Shown here: piece by piece, positions 1 to 8,038 of the stretch
How positions within the stretch are numbered: position 1 is the first letter of the stretch
Layout: each line of letters begins with the position of its first letter
From: Mogibacterium sp.
Lineage (GTDB): Bacteria > Bacillota > Clostridia > Peptostreptococcales > Anaerovoracaceae
Direction: 5' to 3'
DNA: 56,759 nt
Assembly (NCBI GenBank): GCA_017515425.1
Contig: JAFWFU010000028.1
Location: forward strand, 1 to 56,759
Made by a program: the position numbers and the translations under genes
The notes under the pieces: model-generated
What the model was told of the DNA's origin: nothing
The model's input: only the letters and a program-made list of their open reading frames with translations
The model's database searches: none

Positions 1-1
1 A

Positions 2-310
2 CTGCCTATCGCCTTCGATTGGGAGGACTTCGGCGAGTTTCAGCATTATGAGATGAGCTTCATCACGCTGAATAAAATGTACGATGCGTTCGCCGGCGAG
101 CTAAAAAAAGCGGGCTATGAATGTATGCTCTACGGTAGCCTTAATTTTCTCGAAAAGGTTTGGAAAGATACGGACAAAAGACCCGTCTGGCTCGCCCACT
201 ATGCGGAGCAGACCGACTACAAGGGTCCGCACCGCATATGGCAGGCATCAAATACGGGTAAGATAGACGGAATCTCAGGCGCCGTCGATCTGGATATAAT
301 GTATGAATAG
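2..310 (+). CDS. GH25-family lysozyme, C-terminal fragment
   Basis: The reading frame is open from base 2, so only the last ~102 residues of a longer protein lie here. The stretch PIAFDWEDF matches the acidic active-site strand of glycoside hydrolase family 25 muramidases, in which Asp and Glu side chains cleave the MurNAc-GlcNAc bond of peptidoglycan. The distal GISGAVDLDIMY resembles the usual C-terminal strand of the GH25 barrel. An internal ATG at 53 is not the start, because the catalytic strand lies upstream of it. The protein is probably secreted or wall-bound, but its N-terminus is outside the window. It converges with the minus-strand metA gene; the 71-bp gap holds only weak hairpins. 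Confidence 0.85.
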   Translation: MPIAFDWEDFGEFQHYEMSFITLNKMYDAFAGELKKAGYECMLYGSLNFLEKVWKDTDKRPVWLAHYAEQTDYKGPHRIWQASNTGKIDGISGAVDLDIMYE

Positions 311-381
311 GGCAAATAGGGCTTCCAGCCTTAGGGTATTTCTCCCTAGGTCATTCCCCCTAAGATTGTTTCTTCCTGGGG

Positions 382-1341
382 CTATTCCTCTCCGCTGGTA
401 GCTCTCCAGGCGTCCGCCCTGCCCTCTCTCAAATCGTCCAAATTATACGGCGTTGCCTGATAGAGATAATAATTGAGCCAATTACTGAACAGCAGATTTG
501 CGTGGCTTCTCCACCTGAACATTATCTCGCCCTCAGGATTGTCGTTTCTGAAATAATTGCAGGGAATCTGTATGTCAAGTCCCCTACCCAAATCCCTGAA
601 ATACTCCGCCGCCAGCGTATCTCTATCGTATTCCTGATGACCTAGTACAAATATCTGCCGCCCGTTTTCGGTGGATATGATATGCGGCCCCGCCTTCTCT
701 GAGGCAGCGAGAATTCTGAGCTCGGAGACCTTTTCTATATCCTCTCTTCTCGTCTCCGTATGCCTCGAATGCGGCGCATAGAATATCTCGTCAAAACCGC
801 GCATGAGCGGATTCTTCTGCCTCTCCACCCTATGCTCAAATACCCCGAAGAGCTTCTTGTCCAAAGGATATTTATCTATTCCATAATAATGGTGCAGGGC
901 AGCCTGTGCGCCCCAGCATATGAACATACTGCTGTAGACATGGGTCTTTGCAAATTCAAATATTTCGCAGAGCTCGTCCCAATAATCCACATCTTCGAAT
1001 TCCATATGCTCCACAGGCGAACCGGTAATAATCATGCCGTCGAAATACTCGCGTTTCACCTGCTCCAATGTGCTGTAAAACGACTTCATATGCTCATGTG
1101 AAGTATGAGTTGTCTCATGGGAATCCATGGTGAGCAGATTCATCTCCACCTGCAGGGGGCTGTTGGCGAGAACGCGCGCGAGCTGAGTCTCGGTCGCAAT
1201 CTTGGTGGGCATAAGATTCAGAATCACTATCTTGAGAGGACGAATATCCTGGTTCTGCGCCCTGGCTCTATTCATCACAAATATATTCTCATTTTTCAAT
1301 GCTTCCGAAGCCGGAAGCATATCCGGTATTATAAGCGGCAT
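382..1341 (-). CDS. metA: Homoserine O-acetyltransferase (MetA/HTS family)
   Basis: This activates the hydroxyl of L-homoserine with an acyl-CoA, the first committed step of methionine synthesis. The 319 residues match the family length. The nucleophile Cys142 sits in MFICWGAQAALHHYYG, and the His-Glu pair sits in VLGHQEYD. Residue 111 is Glu (SPVEHMEFE). In this family Glu at 111 goes with acetyl-CoA use and Gly with succinyl-CoA use, so the product is probably O-acetylhomoserine despite the common 'succinyltransferase' name. This fits metY, the O-acetylhomoserine sulfhydrylase lying 125 bp upstream on the same strand. A purine-rich Shine-Dalgarno (SD; AAAGGAAAG) precedes the ATG. No S-box riboswitch is visible upstream. 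Confidence 0.93.
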   Translation of the reverse strand: MPLIIPDMLPASEALKNENIFVMNRARAQNQDIRPLKIVILNLMPTKIATETQLARVLANSPLQVEMNLLTMDSHETTHTSHEHMKSFYSTLEQVKREYFDGMIITGSPVEHMEFEDVDYWDELCEIFEFAKTHVYSSMFICWGAQAALHHYYGIDKYPLDKKLFGVFEHRVERQKNPLMRGFDEIFYAPHSRHTETRREDIEKVSELRILAASEKAGPHIISTENGRQIFVLGHQEYDRDTLAAEYFRDLGRGLDIQIPCNYFRNDNPEGEIMFRWRSHANLLFSNWLNYYLYQATPYNLDDLREGRADAWRATSGEE

Positions 1342-1466
1342 TTTATTATTTCTTTCCTTTTATATATGTATCCTTATTATACTTTTATGTTTATAGCTTT
1401 ATATATGTAGTTTTATATGTCTAACTTTGTATATTTACCTTTATAGATATAGATGTTTCGGCTTTT

Positions 1467-2732
1467 TTATTTTGCCTCGGCAAATGCGTTTTTAAGGTCT
1501 GCCATTATATCATCTATATCCTCAAGCCCGACCGAGAGGCGAATCATTCCCGCCTCGATTCCGGCAGCAGCGAGCTGTTCATCACTTAGCTGCCTATGAG
1601 TCTCGCTTGCGGGGTGCAGTACGCAGGTGCGAATATCGGCAACATGGACTTCGTTTGAAGCGAGTTTCAGAGAATCCATGAACTTCACGGCAGTTTCACG
1701 TCCGCCCTTTATGACGAAGGAGATGACGCCGCTGGAGCCCTTGAGATACTTCTTTGCTAAATCATGGCAAGGGTCGCCCTCAAGTCCGGGATAGGATACC
1801 GACTCCACCATATCGCATTCGTTCAAATACTCAGCCACAGTCATTGCATTTTCGCAATGCTGCTTCATTCTATAAGGCAGGGTCTCGAGACCGAGGTTGA
1901 GCAGAAACGCCGAATGAGCCGCCGGATAACATCCGAAGTCTCTCATCAACTGCATTCTGGCTTTCAGGATATAGGCAAGTTTGCCATATGTCTCGGTATA
2001 GACGATTCCATGGTAGGACTCATCGGGCTCGGTCAGCTCAGGGAAGTTGCCGCTGCTCCAATCGAAATTACCGCTGTCTATAATAATTCCGCCGCCCTGC
2101 ACCGCATGACCGTCCATATATTTGGTAGTCGAATGAATGACTATATCCGCTCCGAAATCAAAAGGCTTGCAGAGTACGGGCGTGGCAAAGGTATTGTCCA
2201 CTATGAGCGGCACATTATGGCTATGCGCTATATTGGCAAATCTTTCAATATCGAGCACCGTCAGCGCAGGATTTGCAATAGTCTCCCCGAAAACGAGCTT
2301 GGTATTCGGCTTGAACGCCGCATGGATTTCCTCGTCTGTCGCATTCTTATCCACGAAAATGCACTCTATGCCGAGTTTCTTTAGCGTGAACGCAAAGAGA
2401 TTGATAGTGCCACCATATATCTCCGATAGGCTGACCAGACTGTCCCCCGCCTGGCAGAGATTGAGCACGGACAGAAGCGTTGCAGCCTGCCCGGAAGTGG
2501 TACACATTGCGCCGACACCGCCCTCAAGCTCGCATATCTTATCCTCAACCGCCATTACGGTCGGATTTGCAAATCTCGAATAAATCAGAGATCTCGTAGG
2601 ATCGTCGAATACCGCCGCAACTTCCTCGGTCGAGTCATATACATAAGTCGTGCTCTGCACTATAGGCATGACCCTCGGCTCAGTATTCTTAGGCTTATAA
2701 CCTGCATGTAAACATTTTGTTGCATCCTTCAT
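1467..2732 (-). CDS. metY: O-acetylhomoserine aminocarboxypropyltransferase (sulfhydrylase)
   Basis: A PLP-dependent enzyme of the Cys/Met metabolism family that makes homocysteine from O-acetylhomoserine and sulfide. It is 421 residues long, full length for MetY. The PLP-binding lysine is Lys204 in HSTTKYMDGHA, and the upstream strand PLIVDNTFATP holds the Asp that contacts the pyridine nitrogen. The SD AAAGGGGG lies just upstream of the ATG. It is 45 bp downstream of tex and upstream of metA on the same strand, so the block gives a direct sulfhydrylation route to homocysteine without cystathionine. Confidence 0.93.
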   Translation of the reverse strand: MKDATKCLHAGYKPKNTEPRVMPIVQSTTYVYDSTEEVAAVFDDPTRSLIYSRFANPTVMAVEDKICELEGGVGAMCTTSGQAATLLSVLNLCQAGDSLVSLSEIYGGTINLFAFTLKKLGIECIFVDKNATDEEIHAAFKPNTKLVFGETIANPALTVLDIERFANIAHSHNVPLIVDNTFATPVLCKPFDFGADIVIHSTTKYMDGHAVQGGGIIIDSGNFDWSSGNFPELTEPDESYHGIVYTETYGKLAYILKARMQLMRDFGCYPAAHSAFLLNLGLETLPYRMKQHCENAMTVAEYLNECDMVESVSYPGLEGDPCHDLAKKYLKGSSGVISFVIKGGRETAVKFMDSLKLASNEVHVADIRTCVLHPASETHRQLSDEQLAAAGIEAGMIRLSVGLEDIDDIMADLKNAFAEAK

Positions 2733-2777
2733 ATATGCTTTACCCCCTTTACTATGGAAAATTTTATTAGCGAAATT

Positions 2778-4958
2778 TTAATTAGCCGCGCTCTTCATGG
2801 AAAGGGAAATCTTCCCCCTCTTCTCGTCAACCGATAGGACTCTCACATTTACTATATCGCCAACCTTGACAACATCAAGCGGATGCCTGATATATCTGTC
2901 AGCCATTTCGGAAATATGCACCAGACCGTCCTGGTGAACCCCAATGTCCACGAACGCGCCGAAGTCCACGATATTTCTGACAGTGCCCTTTAGCTCCATA
3001 TCGGCTTTAAGGTCTGATAACTCCAGCACATCGGATCTGAGCACCGGCGCGGGCGCCGAATCCCTCGGGTCTCTTCCCGGCTTCTCGAGCTCCGCCGCTA
3101 TATCCGCGAATGTATATTCACCTATTCCGAGGCGCTCCGCCAGGTTCTTTTTAGCAGCGACCCCCTTCACCTTTCCTTCGATTATATCCTTTACTTCAAA
3201 TCCGCATTCTTTAAGAATAGCCTTGGCTGCGGCATAGCTCTCGGGATGAACCGCCGTGGCATCGAGCGCTTCCCTGCCTCCGCTTATTCTGAGGAATCCC
3301 GCGCACTGTTCAAACGCCTTAGGTCCGAGCTTCGCCACCTTCAAAAGCTCCTTCCTCTCGTTAAATCTGCCGTTCTCGTCCCTATAGGCAACGATATTAT
3401 TTGCGATCTGCCTGCTTATTCCCGACACATATCCGAGAAGAGATGGCGAGGCGGTATTGAGGTCAACCCCTACGGCGTTTACGCATTTTTCGACCACTCC
3501 TCTGAGAGCCTCGTCCAAATGTTTTTGATTCATATCATGCTGGTACTGCCCTACGCCGATAGCCTTAGGGTCAATCTTTACCAGCTCGGACAAGGGATCC
3601 TGCAATCTGCGCGCGATAGACGCGGAGCTTCTTTCTCCAACATTGAGATCAGGATATTCCTCTGTAGCAAGCTTGCTCGCCGAGTAAACGGAAGCACCCG
3701 CCTCATTTACTATTACATACTGAAGTCTTCTGCCACGCCTTTCCTTTTCATACTTTCTGATGAAGTCGGCTATCACCTTCTCAGACTCCCTCGACGCCGT
3801 TCCGTTGCCGACCGATATTATATCCACATTGTATCTATCGCAAAGAGCTTCCAAAACTTTTTCAGCCTCCGCGATTTTATTCTGCGGCGCAGTCGGATAT
3901 ATAACCTCCGTTGCGAGAATCTTGCCCGTGGGGTCGCAGACTGCCAGCTTGCAGCCCGTCCTGAACGCTGGGTCCCAGCCCAGCACCGTTTTCCCTGCCA
4001 GCGGCGGCTGCATTAGAAGCTGCTCCAGATTTGAACCGAATACTTTTATGGCTCCTTCTTCTGCCGCCTCGGTAAGCTCTCCTCTTATCTCCGTCTCTAT
4101 GGACGGTGCTATAAGCCTCTTATACGAATCAGCGATTGCGGCCTCCACATAGGGAGCGCATAAATCCGTCACTCCGCACATTATATTATTATTCAAATAT
4201 TCAATAATTTCATCCGAAGACATGTCTATTCCGACCGAAAGCACCTTCTCCTTTTCGCCCCTGTTTATCGCCAAAATTCTATGTCCCGGCAGCTTCGAAA
4301 CAGCTTCGCTGTATTCAAAATAATTCTCATAAACCGAGCGTTCGCCTGCCTCGCTTATCTTCCTGCCCTCAGAGCCGAGGCTGCAAATCAGCATACCCTT
4401 AGAGTGACTCCTCTCTCTTATCCACTCTCTGAAATCAGCATTATCCGAAACATCTCCAGCGATTATATCCTGAGCCAAGGCGATTGCGGTATTGCTGTCA
4501 GGCACCTCATTCTCCTCGGATATATATTTCTCAGCTTCAGCAATCGGGTCTATAGCCGCGTCTTTCGACAGGAGATAATCCGCCAAGCCCTGCAAACCCT
4601 TCTCCCTTGCTATATCCGCGCGGGTCTTTCTCTTCGGTTTATAGGGTCTGTATAAATCTTCCACGGCAGCCGCAGTCTCGGCGTCCTCAATTTTCCGTCT
4701 CAGCTCATTTGTGAGCTTGCCCTGCTCCTCTATAGACGATATGACAGTCGCCTTTCTGTCCTCAAGGTTTCTGAGGTATTTGAGCCTCTCGTCAAAAGCC
4801 CTAAGCGCCTCGTCGTCCATAGCTCCCGTAGCTTCCTTGCGGTAACGGGCTATAAAAGGAATAGTGCAGCCGCTGTCTATGAGTTTAGAAACCGCCTCAG
4901 CCTGCCATAGCTTGATACCTGTCTCTAGGCTTATTCGATTTAATATCTTTTCTTCCAT
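2778..4958 (-). CDS. tex: Tex-family RNA-binding transcription accessory protein
   Basis: A 726-residue cytoplasmic protein with the full Tex architecture: an N-terminal helical Tex domain, a YqgF/RNase H-like domain (around LGWDPAFRTGCKLAVCDP, ~325-450), helix-hairpin-helix repeats (~480-560) and a C-terminal S1 RNA-binding domain (VRNIVDFGAFVDIGVHQDGL, ~650-720). Tex proteins bind nucleic acid and associate with transcription; their exact role varies between species. The start follows the SD AAGGAAG and is 18 bp downstream of the preceding gene, so the two are probably cotranscribed. Nothing is truncated. Confidence 0.93.
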   Translation of the reverse strand: MEEKILNRISLETGIKLWQAEAVSKLIDSGCTIPFIARYRKEATGAMDDEALRAFDERLKYLRNLEDRKATVISSIEEQGKLTNELRRKIEDAETAAAVEDLYRPYKPKRKTRADIAREKGLQGLADYLLSKDAAIDPIAEAEKYISEENEVPDSNTAIALAQDIIAGDVSDNADFREWIRERSHSKGMLICSLGSEGRKISEAGERSVYENYFEYSEAVSKLPGHRILAINRGEKEKVLSVGIDMSSDEIIEYLNNNIMCGVTDLCAPYVEAAIADSYKRLIAPSIETEIRGELTEAAEEGAIKVFGSNLEQLLMQPPLAGKTVLGWDPAFRTGCKLAVCDPTGKILATEVIYPTAPQNKIAEAEKVLEALCDRYNVDIISVGNGTASRESEKVIADFIRKYEKERRGRRLQYVIVNEAGASVYSASKLATEEYPDLNVGERSSASIARRLQDPLSELVKIDPKAIGVGQYQHDMNQKHLDEALRGVVEKCVNAVGVDLNTASPSLLGYVSGISRQIANNIVAYRDENGRFNERKELLKVAKLGPKAFEQCAGFLRISGGREALDATAVHPESYAAAKAILKECGFEVKDIIEGKVKGVAAKKNLAERLGIGEYTFADIAAELEKPGRDPRDSAPAPVLRSDVLELSDLKADMELKGTVRNIVDFGAFVDIGVHQDGLVHISEMADRYIRHPLDVVKVGDIVNVRVLSVDEKRGKISLSMKSAAN

Positions 4959-4976
4959 TTGAATAAATTGCTTCCT

Positions 4977-5576
4977 TTATATTTTTTCTTCCATTTCTTC
5001 ATAAGCCCTTTTTAGCGAACTGTCATACTGCATAAGTTCATCATATAGGGCTCGACACCAGAGCTCCAGCCTCACAGCCTCGTCCGTTGCAATGGCAAAT
5101 CCCCTCGAAGCCATCCAAACGTCTTCGCAAGCCCTTAGCTTTTTATCCTCGGGCTCAGCTTTTTTAAGCCCGAAAAAGGAATTACCATAATCAGCAGAAC
5201 CGCAGGTTGAAAGATAACGTTTGGCGGTATTCCTGTATTCATAATACAAAACGGTCGATTCCATTTCGCTGAGCTCAGCGGGATTGTCCAAATGAAGCTC
5301 CGAGAGCGTAACTCCCTTTTCTCTCTTTAAGCCGCTTCTGAAAAATCTGCGCTTTCTGAAAAGCCCCGGCAGATAGACCATCTTGAAAAGCCATTTATCC
5401 ACGGTTTTGTCAGGCTTCTTAGGATCACGATAGCGCTCATTATACAGGAGCTCGCAAAACTCCCTCATCTCATCATCGACTGCGCCGTCATCAACTATCG
5501 CCTCAAATCTGAGCTTTCTCTCCCTCGGGCTGAGCTCCCTGAAATAATCCATCATTTCCTTATCAATATCCAACAT
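4977..5576 (-). CDS. Conserved hypothetical protein, first gene of the tex-metY-metA block
   Basis: I do not recognise this 199-residue protein. It is charged and mostly helical, has no signal peptide and no membrane segment, and has a basic patch near residue 75 (LFRKRRFFRSGLKREKG). The C-terminus is acidic. It is followed after 18 bp by tex and sits directly behind the promoter at 5740-5770, so it is probably the lead gene of the operon. Codon use resembles the neighbours, with no sign of transfer. A soluble nucleic-acid-associated role is possible from the basic patch and the tex linkage, but that is inference. Confidence 0.75.
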   Translation of the reverse strand: MLDIDKEMMDYFRELSPRERKLRFEAIVDDGAVDDEMREFCELLYNERYRDPKKPDKTVDKWLFKMVYLPGLFRKRRFFRSGLKREKGVTLSELHLDNPAELSEMESTVLYYEYRNTAKRYLSTCGSADYGNSFFGLKKAEPEDKKLRACEDVWMASRGFAIATDEAVRLELWCRALYDELMQYDSSLKRAYEEMEEKI

Positions 5577-5739
5577 ATCCTTATTCCTCTTTGTTTTTTT
5601 CTATTAACTTTGTGCTCTTCTCTTTTCCGTTTTCTCTTTCTGCTTGATCTTTCCGATTTTCTGTTTTCTTTCTGCTCTCTCTTCTTTCTTTTGCACCTAA
5701 ACGGAACCTTTATCTTCTATCTTAAATCGTTTCCCACTC

Positions 5740-5770
5740 ATTGTACCACGCATTCCCATATATGCAGCAA
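5740..5770 (-). promoter_or_regulatory. Promoter of the hypothetical-tex-metY-metA block
   Basis: On the minus strand a TACAAT -10 (5745-5740) is preceded directly by TGG, an extended -10 element, with a loose -35 (TTGCTG) about 19 bp upstream. It lies ~165 bp from the first start codon and is the best promoter in the gap. Confidence 0.5.
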
Positions 5771-5973
5771 AAAACCTTTTTATATATATTCAAAAGGATA
5801 GTACCAAACCGTCCCCATTTATCCTGCTGAAACAGCATGATGTTTTAACGATGTTTTTACAACTTTTTAAAGATTTTTAACCGCTGTTTAGCCCCTTTTG
5901 CACTGTAGAATAGGAATATATAGCATTCTTGCGTATGAGCGCGGACAGGTGCGGACGGATAAGACAAAGCAAA

Positions 5974-6014
5974 AGGGGCTGAGATTTCAACTGTTAGAAG
6001 TTCTCAACCCCTTG
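5974..6014 (-). terminator. Probable ancestral terminator of tRNA-Val, now displaced
   Basis: The arms AGGGGCTGAGA and TCTCAACCCCT pair with one mismatch around a ~16-nt loop. On the minus strand the stem is followed by TTTTGCTTTG. It sits immediately beyond the attL copy of the tRNA 3' end, exactly where a terminator for tRNA-Val(GAC) would lie if the mobile element were absent. Confidence 0.55.
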
Positions 6015-6018
6015 CGCT

Positions 6019-6041
6019 TGGTGGCCTATATTGGACTTGAA
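6019..6041. repeat. attL core: 23-bp copy of tRNA-Val 3' end
   Basis: Identical over 23 bp to 12121-12143. Identity stops sharply on both sides (6018 T versus 12120 G; 6042 T versus 12144 C). It covers the CCA, the discriminator base, the 3' acceptor strand and part of the T-arm, typical of tyrosine-recombinase integration into a tRNA 3' end. Confidence 0.93.
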
Positions 6042-6100
6042 TTAATAGTATAATTACAAAGTGTTGAAAATAAAGGAGGTTAAGCACGGTGTCTCACTTT

Positions 6101-6119
6101 GTACTCAAAAGTGTACTCA
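6101..6119 (+). repeat. Left pair of putative integrase arm-type sites
   Basis: Two copies of GTACTCA (6101-6107 and 6113-6119), 12 bp apart, ~60 bp inside attL. The same motif pair occurs ~55 bp inside attR (12052-12068), and the 11-mer AAGTGTACTCA is present at both ends. Paired direct repeats near both ends fit binding sites for the N-terminal arm-binding domain of the integrase; this role is inferred. Confidence 0.45.
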
Positions 6120-6137
6120 GAAGTCGTAACATTTCTG

Positions 6138-6353
6138 TTATTTCTTTCGCTTACTTCTTCCGACCAAATAATCAAGGCTTACATTATAATAATCTGCCAA
6201 AGTAATAGCATACGATAAAGGGAGTTCTCTTATCCCTTTTTCATATCTTCTATACACTTCGCGTTGACAATGTAGTATTTCAGCCACTTGTTCTTGTGTT
6301 AAATCATTATCCACACGCAGGTCTTCAATTCGATTATTAGGTAGATACTTCAT
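6138..6353 (-). CDS. XRE-family helix-turn-helix regulator
   Basis: A 71-residue protein made almost entirely of a Cro/C1-type HTH domain: LTQEQVAEILHCQREVYRRYEKG gives the two HTH helices, and LADYYNVSLDYLVGR is the typical C-terminal end. It is transcribed away from the cargo gene, and the gap between them holds an inverted repeat overlapping the cargo promoter. It probably represses element genes, as ImmR-like proteins do in ICEBs1. Specific targets are inferred. Confidence 0.88.
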   Translation of the reverse strand: MKYLPNNRIEDLRVDNDLTQEQVAEILHCQREVYRRYEKGIRELPLSYAITLADYYNVSLDYLVGRSKRKK

Positions 6354-6382
6354 ATAAGTAGCCCATCAAGATTAATTATCTA

Positions 6383-6440
6383 TTGATGATGCTACCATTT
6401 GGTTGTATAATAAATTGAATAATGCTATCAAACGGTGGCA
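6383..6440 (+). promoter_or_regulatory. Cargo-gene promoter with inverted operator half-sites
   Basis: TTGATG (6383-6388), 17 bp, TATAAT (6406-6411) forms a near-consensus promoter pointing at the cargo gene. TGCTACCATTTG (6390-6401) lies between -35 and -10. Its inverted partner CAAACGGTGGCA (6429-6440; 10 of 12 matching) lies just after the expected start of transcription. This suits repression or looping by the divergent XRE protein. Confidence 0.55.
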
Positions 6441-6496
6441 TTAATCTATGTGATTATAGTGAAGATTGACGTTAATAAAGTCGGGAGGCCAAACCT

Positions 6497-7804
6497 ATGA
6501 CCTTAAAAAGAAGAACCCACAGATTAGTAATAGTATTACTGATGATCTCCTTAATGATATCTATGTCTATGATATCTCCGGTTAATGCTGCAAGTAAGGT
6601 AGTAGCACCTACACAGGTCACAGGAGTTAAGGCTACTGCTAATTCTTCTTCTCAGATTACTATTTATTGGAATCAGATTAAGAAGAATAAAAACACTTCT
6701 GGATATGAGATATATAGGAATAATAAATATCTCTATAGAACAAGTGTAAAGGCAAAATCTTATGTAGATAAGAAACTTAAAGCCAATTCTAAATATACTT
6801 ATAAGGTTAGGGCTTTTAAGGCTTATAAGCAGAAGCAGTATTACAATAGTAAGACTAAGAAATGGCAGAATAAGAAACCTGCTAAAAAGTATTGGAAGAA
6901 ATGCCCTTCCGGTAAAGATAAGGGTAAGAAAACAAGAACAATAACATTAAGAAAATATGGCAAGTTCTCTGTTGTTAAATCTGCTACTACTAAGAAGGTT
7001 GTTTCTAAGACTACTAATTCTGGTACTAATACTGGAACAAATACTGGAAATAACACAGGGAATAACACAGGAAATAATACTAATAATACAACTTGTACAC
7101 ATGAATGGACAGGTTCCGATAGTAATACAATAGAAAGTATTAAGAAAACAGGAACCTACAAACAGGAATGTACAAAATGTAATGCTACAAGAACAAAATA
7201 TGCTAAATGGACTACAACTCAAGAGGCTACTGAGGAAGATGTTGTAATTAATTATGTATCTGTAGATTGTCATTATATTAGTTGTACTGATACAAATTGT
7301 ACTTGTAAAGCACCATCTCACGTTAAAGCTGGTACTGGTGATGTTCATTGGTTCGGTGATGAAGGTATAGTATATTTTGGCGTAGACGGATTAGAAGATT
7401 ATAAAATTGTAGCAGATTGGAATTATTACTTTAATACAAATTACACTGCTATAGAGGATGTTATGGACAATGCTGTATCAAAAGAACTTTATAGATTAAA
7501 TGAAGTTTTTGAACTAAACTGTACTACATATGAAGAAGCTTGTAAAGCACTTAATATGAAACCTAACTGTGCCAGGGGCATTATTAATACCATACTAAGA
7601 GAGAGATACTGTAATGAAAGTGGCAGTTGGCATAGACTCGGAGAAAGTGCTGTAGATAGAGTATCAGAAGTGATAACAGTACCAGCACAGAAAGAAAAAG
7701 GATACTGGAGTTTTGAGGAAGGAAGTTATACAGCTTCTGATGTAGGTTGGACTTCTACTCTTACAAATAATAAAGAGATAGTAGCACCATATTATGTATT
7801 CTAA
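6497..7804 (+). CDS. Secreted fibronectin type III / Cys-rich cargo protein
   Basis: A 435-residue protein of no recognised family overall. An N-terminal signal peptide is clear (basic RRTHR, hydrophobic core, cleavage near VNAAS, ~31). Residues ~36-165 form a fibronectin type III-like domain (APTQVTGVKATANSSSQITI, ...SGYEIYRNNK...). A low-complexity Thr/Asn/Gly linker (~184-200) leads to a C-terminal region of ~230 residues with several Cys pairs (CTHEW, ECTKCNATRT, CHYISC, CTCK), suggesting a small zinc or disulfide module. There is no LPXTG anchor or transmembrane tail. The SD GGGAGG lies 8 nt before the ATG. As the only gene not needed for transfer, it is the element's cargo, acting outside the cell; its role is unknown. 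Confidence 0.75.
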   Translation: MTLKRRTHRLVIVLLMISLMISMSMISPVNAASKVVAPTQVTGVKATANSSSQITIYWNQIKKNKNTSGYEIYRNNKYLYRTSVKAKSYVDKKLKANSKYTYKVRAFKAYKQKQYYNSKTKKWQNKKPAKKYWKKCPSGKDKGKKTRTITLRKYGKFSVVKSATTKKVVSKTTNSGTNTGTNTGNNTGNNTGNNTNNTTCTHEWTGSDSNTIESIKKTGTYKQECTKCNATRTKYAKWTTTQEATEEDVVINYVSVDCHYISCTDTNCTCKAPSHVKAGTGDVHWFGDEGIVYFGVDGLEDYKIVADWNYYFNTNYTAIEDVMDNAVSKELYRLNEVFELNCTTYEEACKALNMKPNCARGIINTILRERYCNESGSWHRLGESAVDRVSEVITVPAQKEKGYWSFEEGSYTASDVGWTSTLTNNKEIVAPYYVF

Positions 7805-7882
7805 AGAGAAGTTTATTCTCTATGAGTATATCTCATATTGATAATATTAATGGCGGAGTTCATAACATCCTTTCCCTTCAGT

Positions 7883-7943
7883 AATTAAGACATATTTAAT
7901 TATGTAGGGCAGGATGCAAAATTAAGACATATTTAATTATGTA
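7883..7943. repeat. Two exact 24-bp palindromic direct repeats upstream of the transfer genes
   Basis: The 24-mers at 7883-7906 and 7920-7943 are identical, 37 bp apart, and each contains inverted arms AATTAA/TTAATT. A degenerate third copy (AATAAGGCATATTTAATTGT) lies at 9604-9623, just after the coupling-protein gene. They look like regulator- or replication-protein binding sites of the element. Confidence 0.6.
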
Positions 7944-7976
7944 AGTTAGGAAGTGTAATAATCAGTTATTTCTAAG

Positions 7977-8005
7977 GCGGTTGAAAATTCAGCCGCTATT
8001 TTTAT
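7977..8005 (+). terminator. Terminator/attenuator before the DUF961 gene
   Basis: GCGGTTGAA and TTCAGCCGC pair (one G-T) around 2 nt, followed by TATTTTTAT. It can end the cargo transcript. It lies just before the SD (AAGGAAGG) of the next gene, so it would also attenuate read-through into the transfer module. Confidence 0.6.
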
Positions 8006-8038
8006 GTAATTATTATTTTTAAGGAAGGACTAACAAAC

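Larger units (their letters stand above)
5577..6018. other. Intergenic region upstream of the tex-met block and downstream of the original tRNA-Val site
   Basis: No convincing gene. The part next to the hypothetical gene (about 5580-5700) is almost pure pyrimidine on the plus strand, so the leader RNA on the minus strand would be polypurine. It contains the minus-strand promoter at 5740-5770. A stretch at 5799-5822 reads GGGGACGGTTTGGTAC on the minus strand and resembles a dispersed repeat. A hairpin at 5974-6014 abuts the attL site. Confidence 0.6.

Noticed and set aside
2733..5740. S-box (SAM) riboswitch for the methionine genes
   Set aside because: The metY and metA gaps are short, AT-rich and lack an S-box fold; the block runs from the upstream promoter.
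6019..6041. Second tRNA-Val gene at the left end
   Set aside because: Only the 3' 23 bp are present, so it is the attL remnant and not a gene.
6089..6205. A 38-residue frame starting GTG with a perfect SD (AAAGGAGG) just inside attL
   Set aside because: It runs antisense to most of the XRE gene, has a low-quality sequence and a GTG start; it may be chance.
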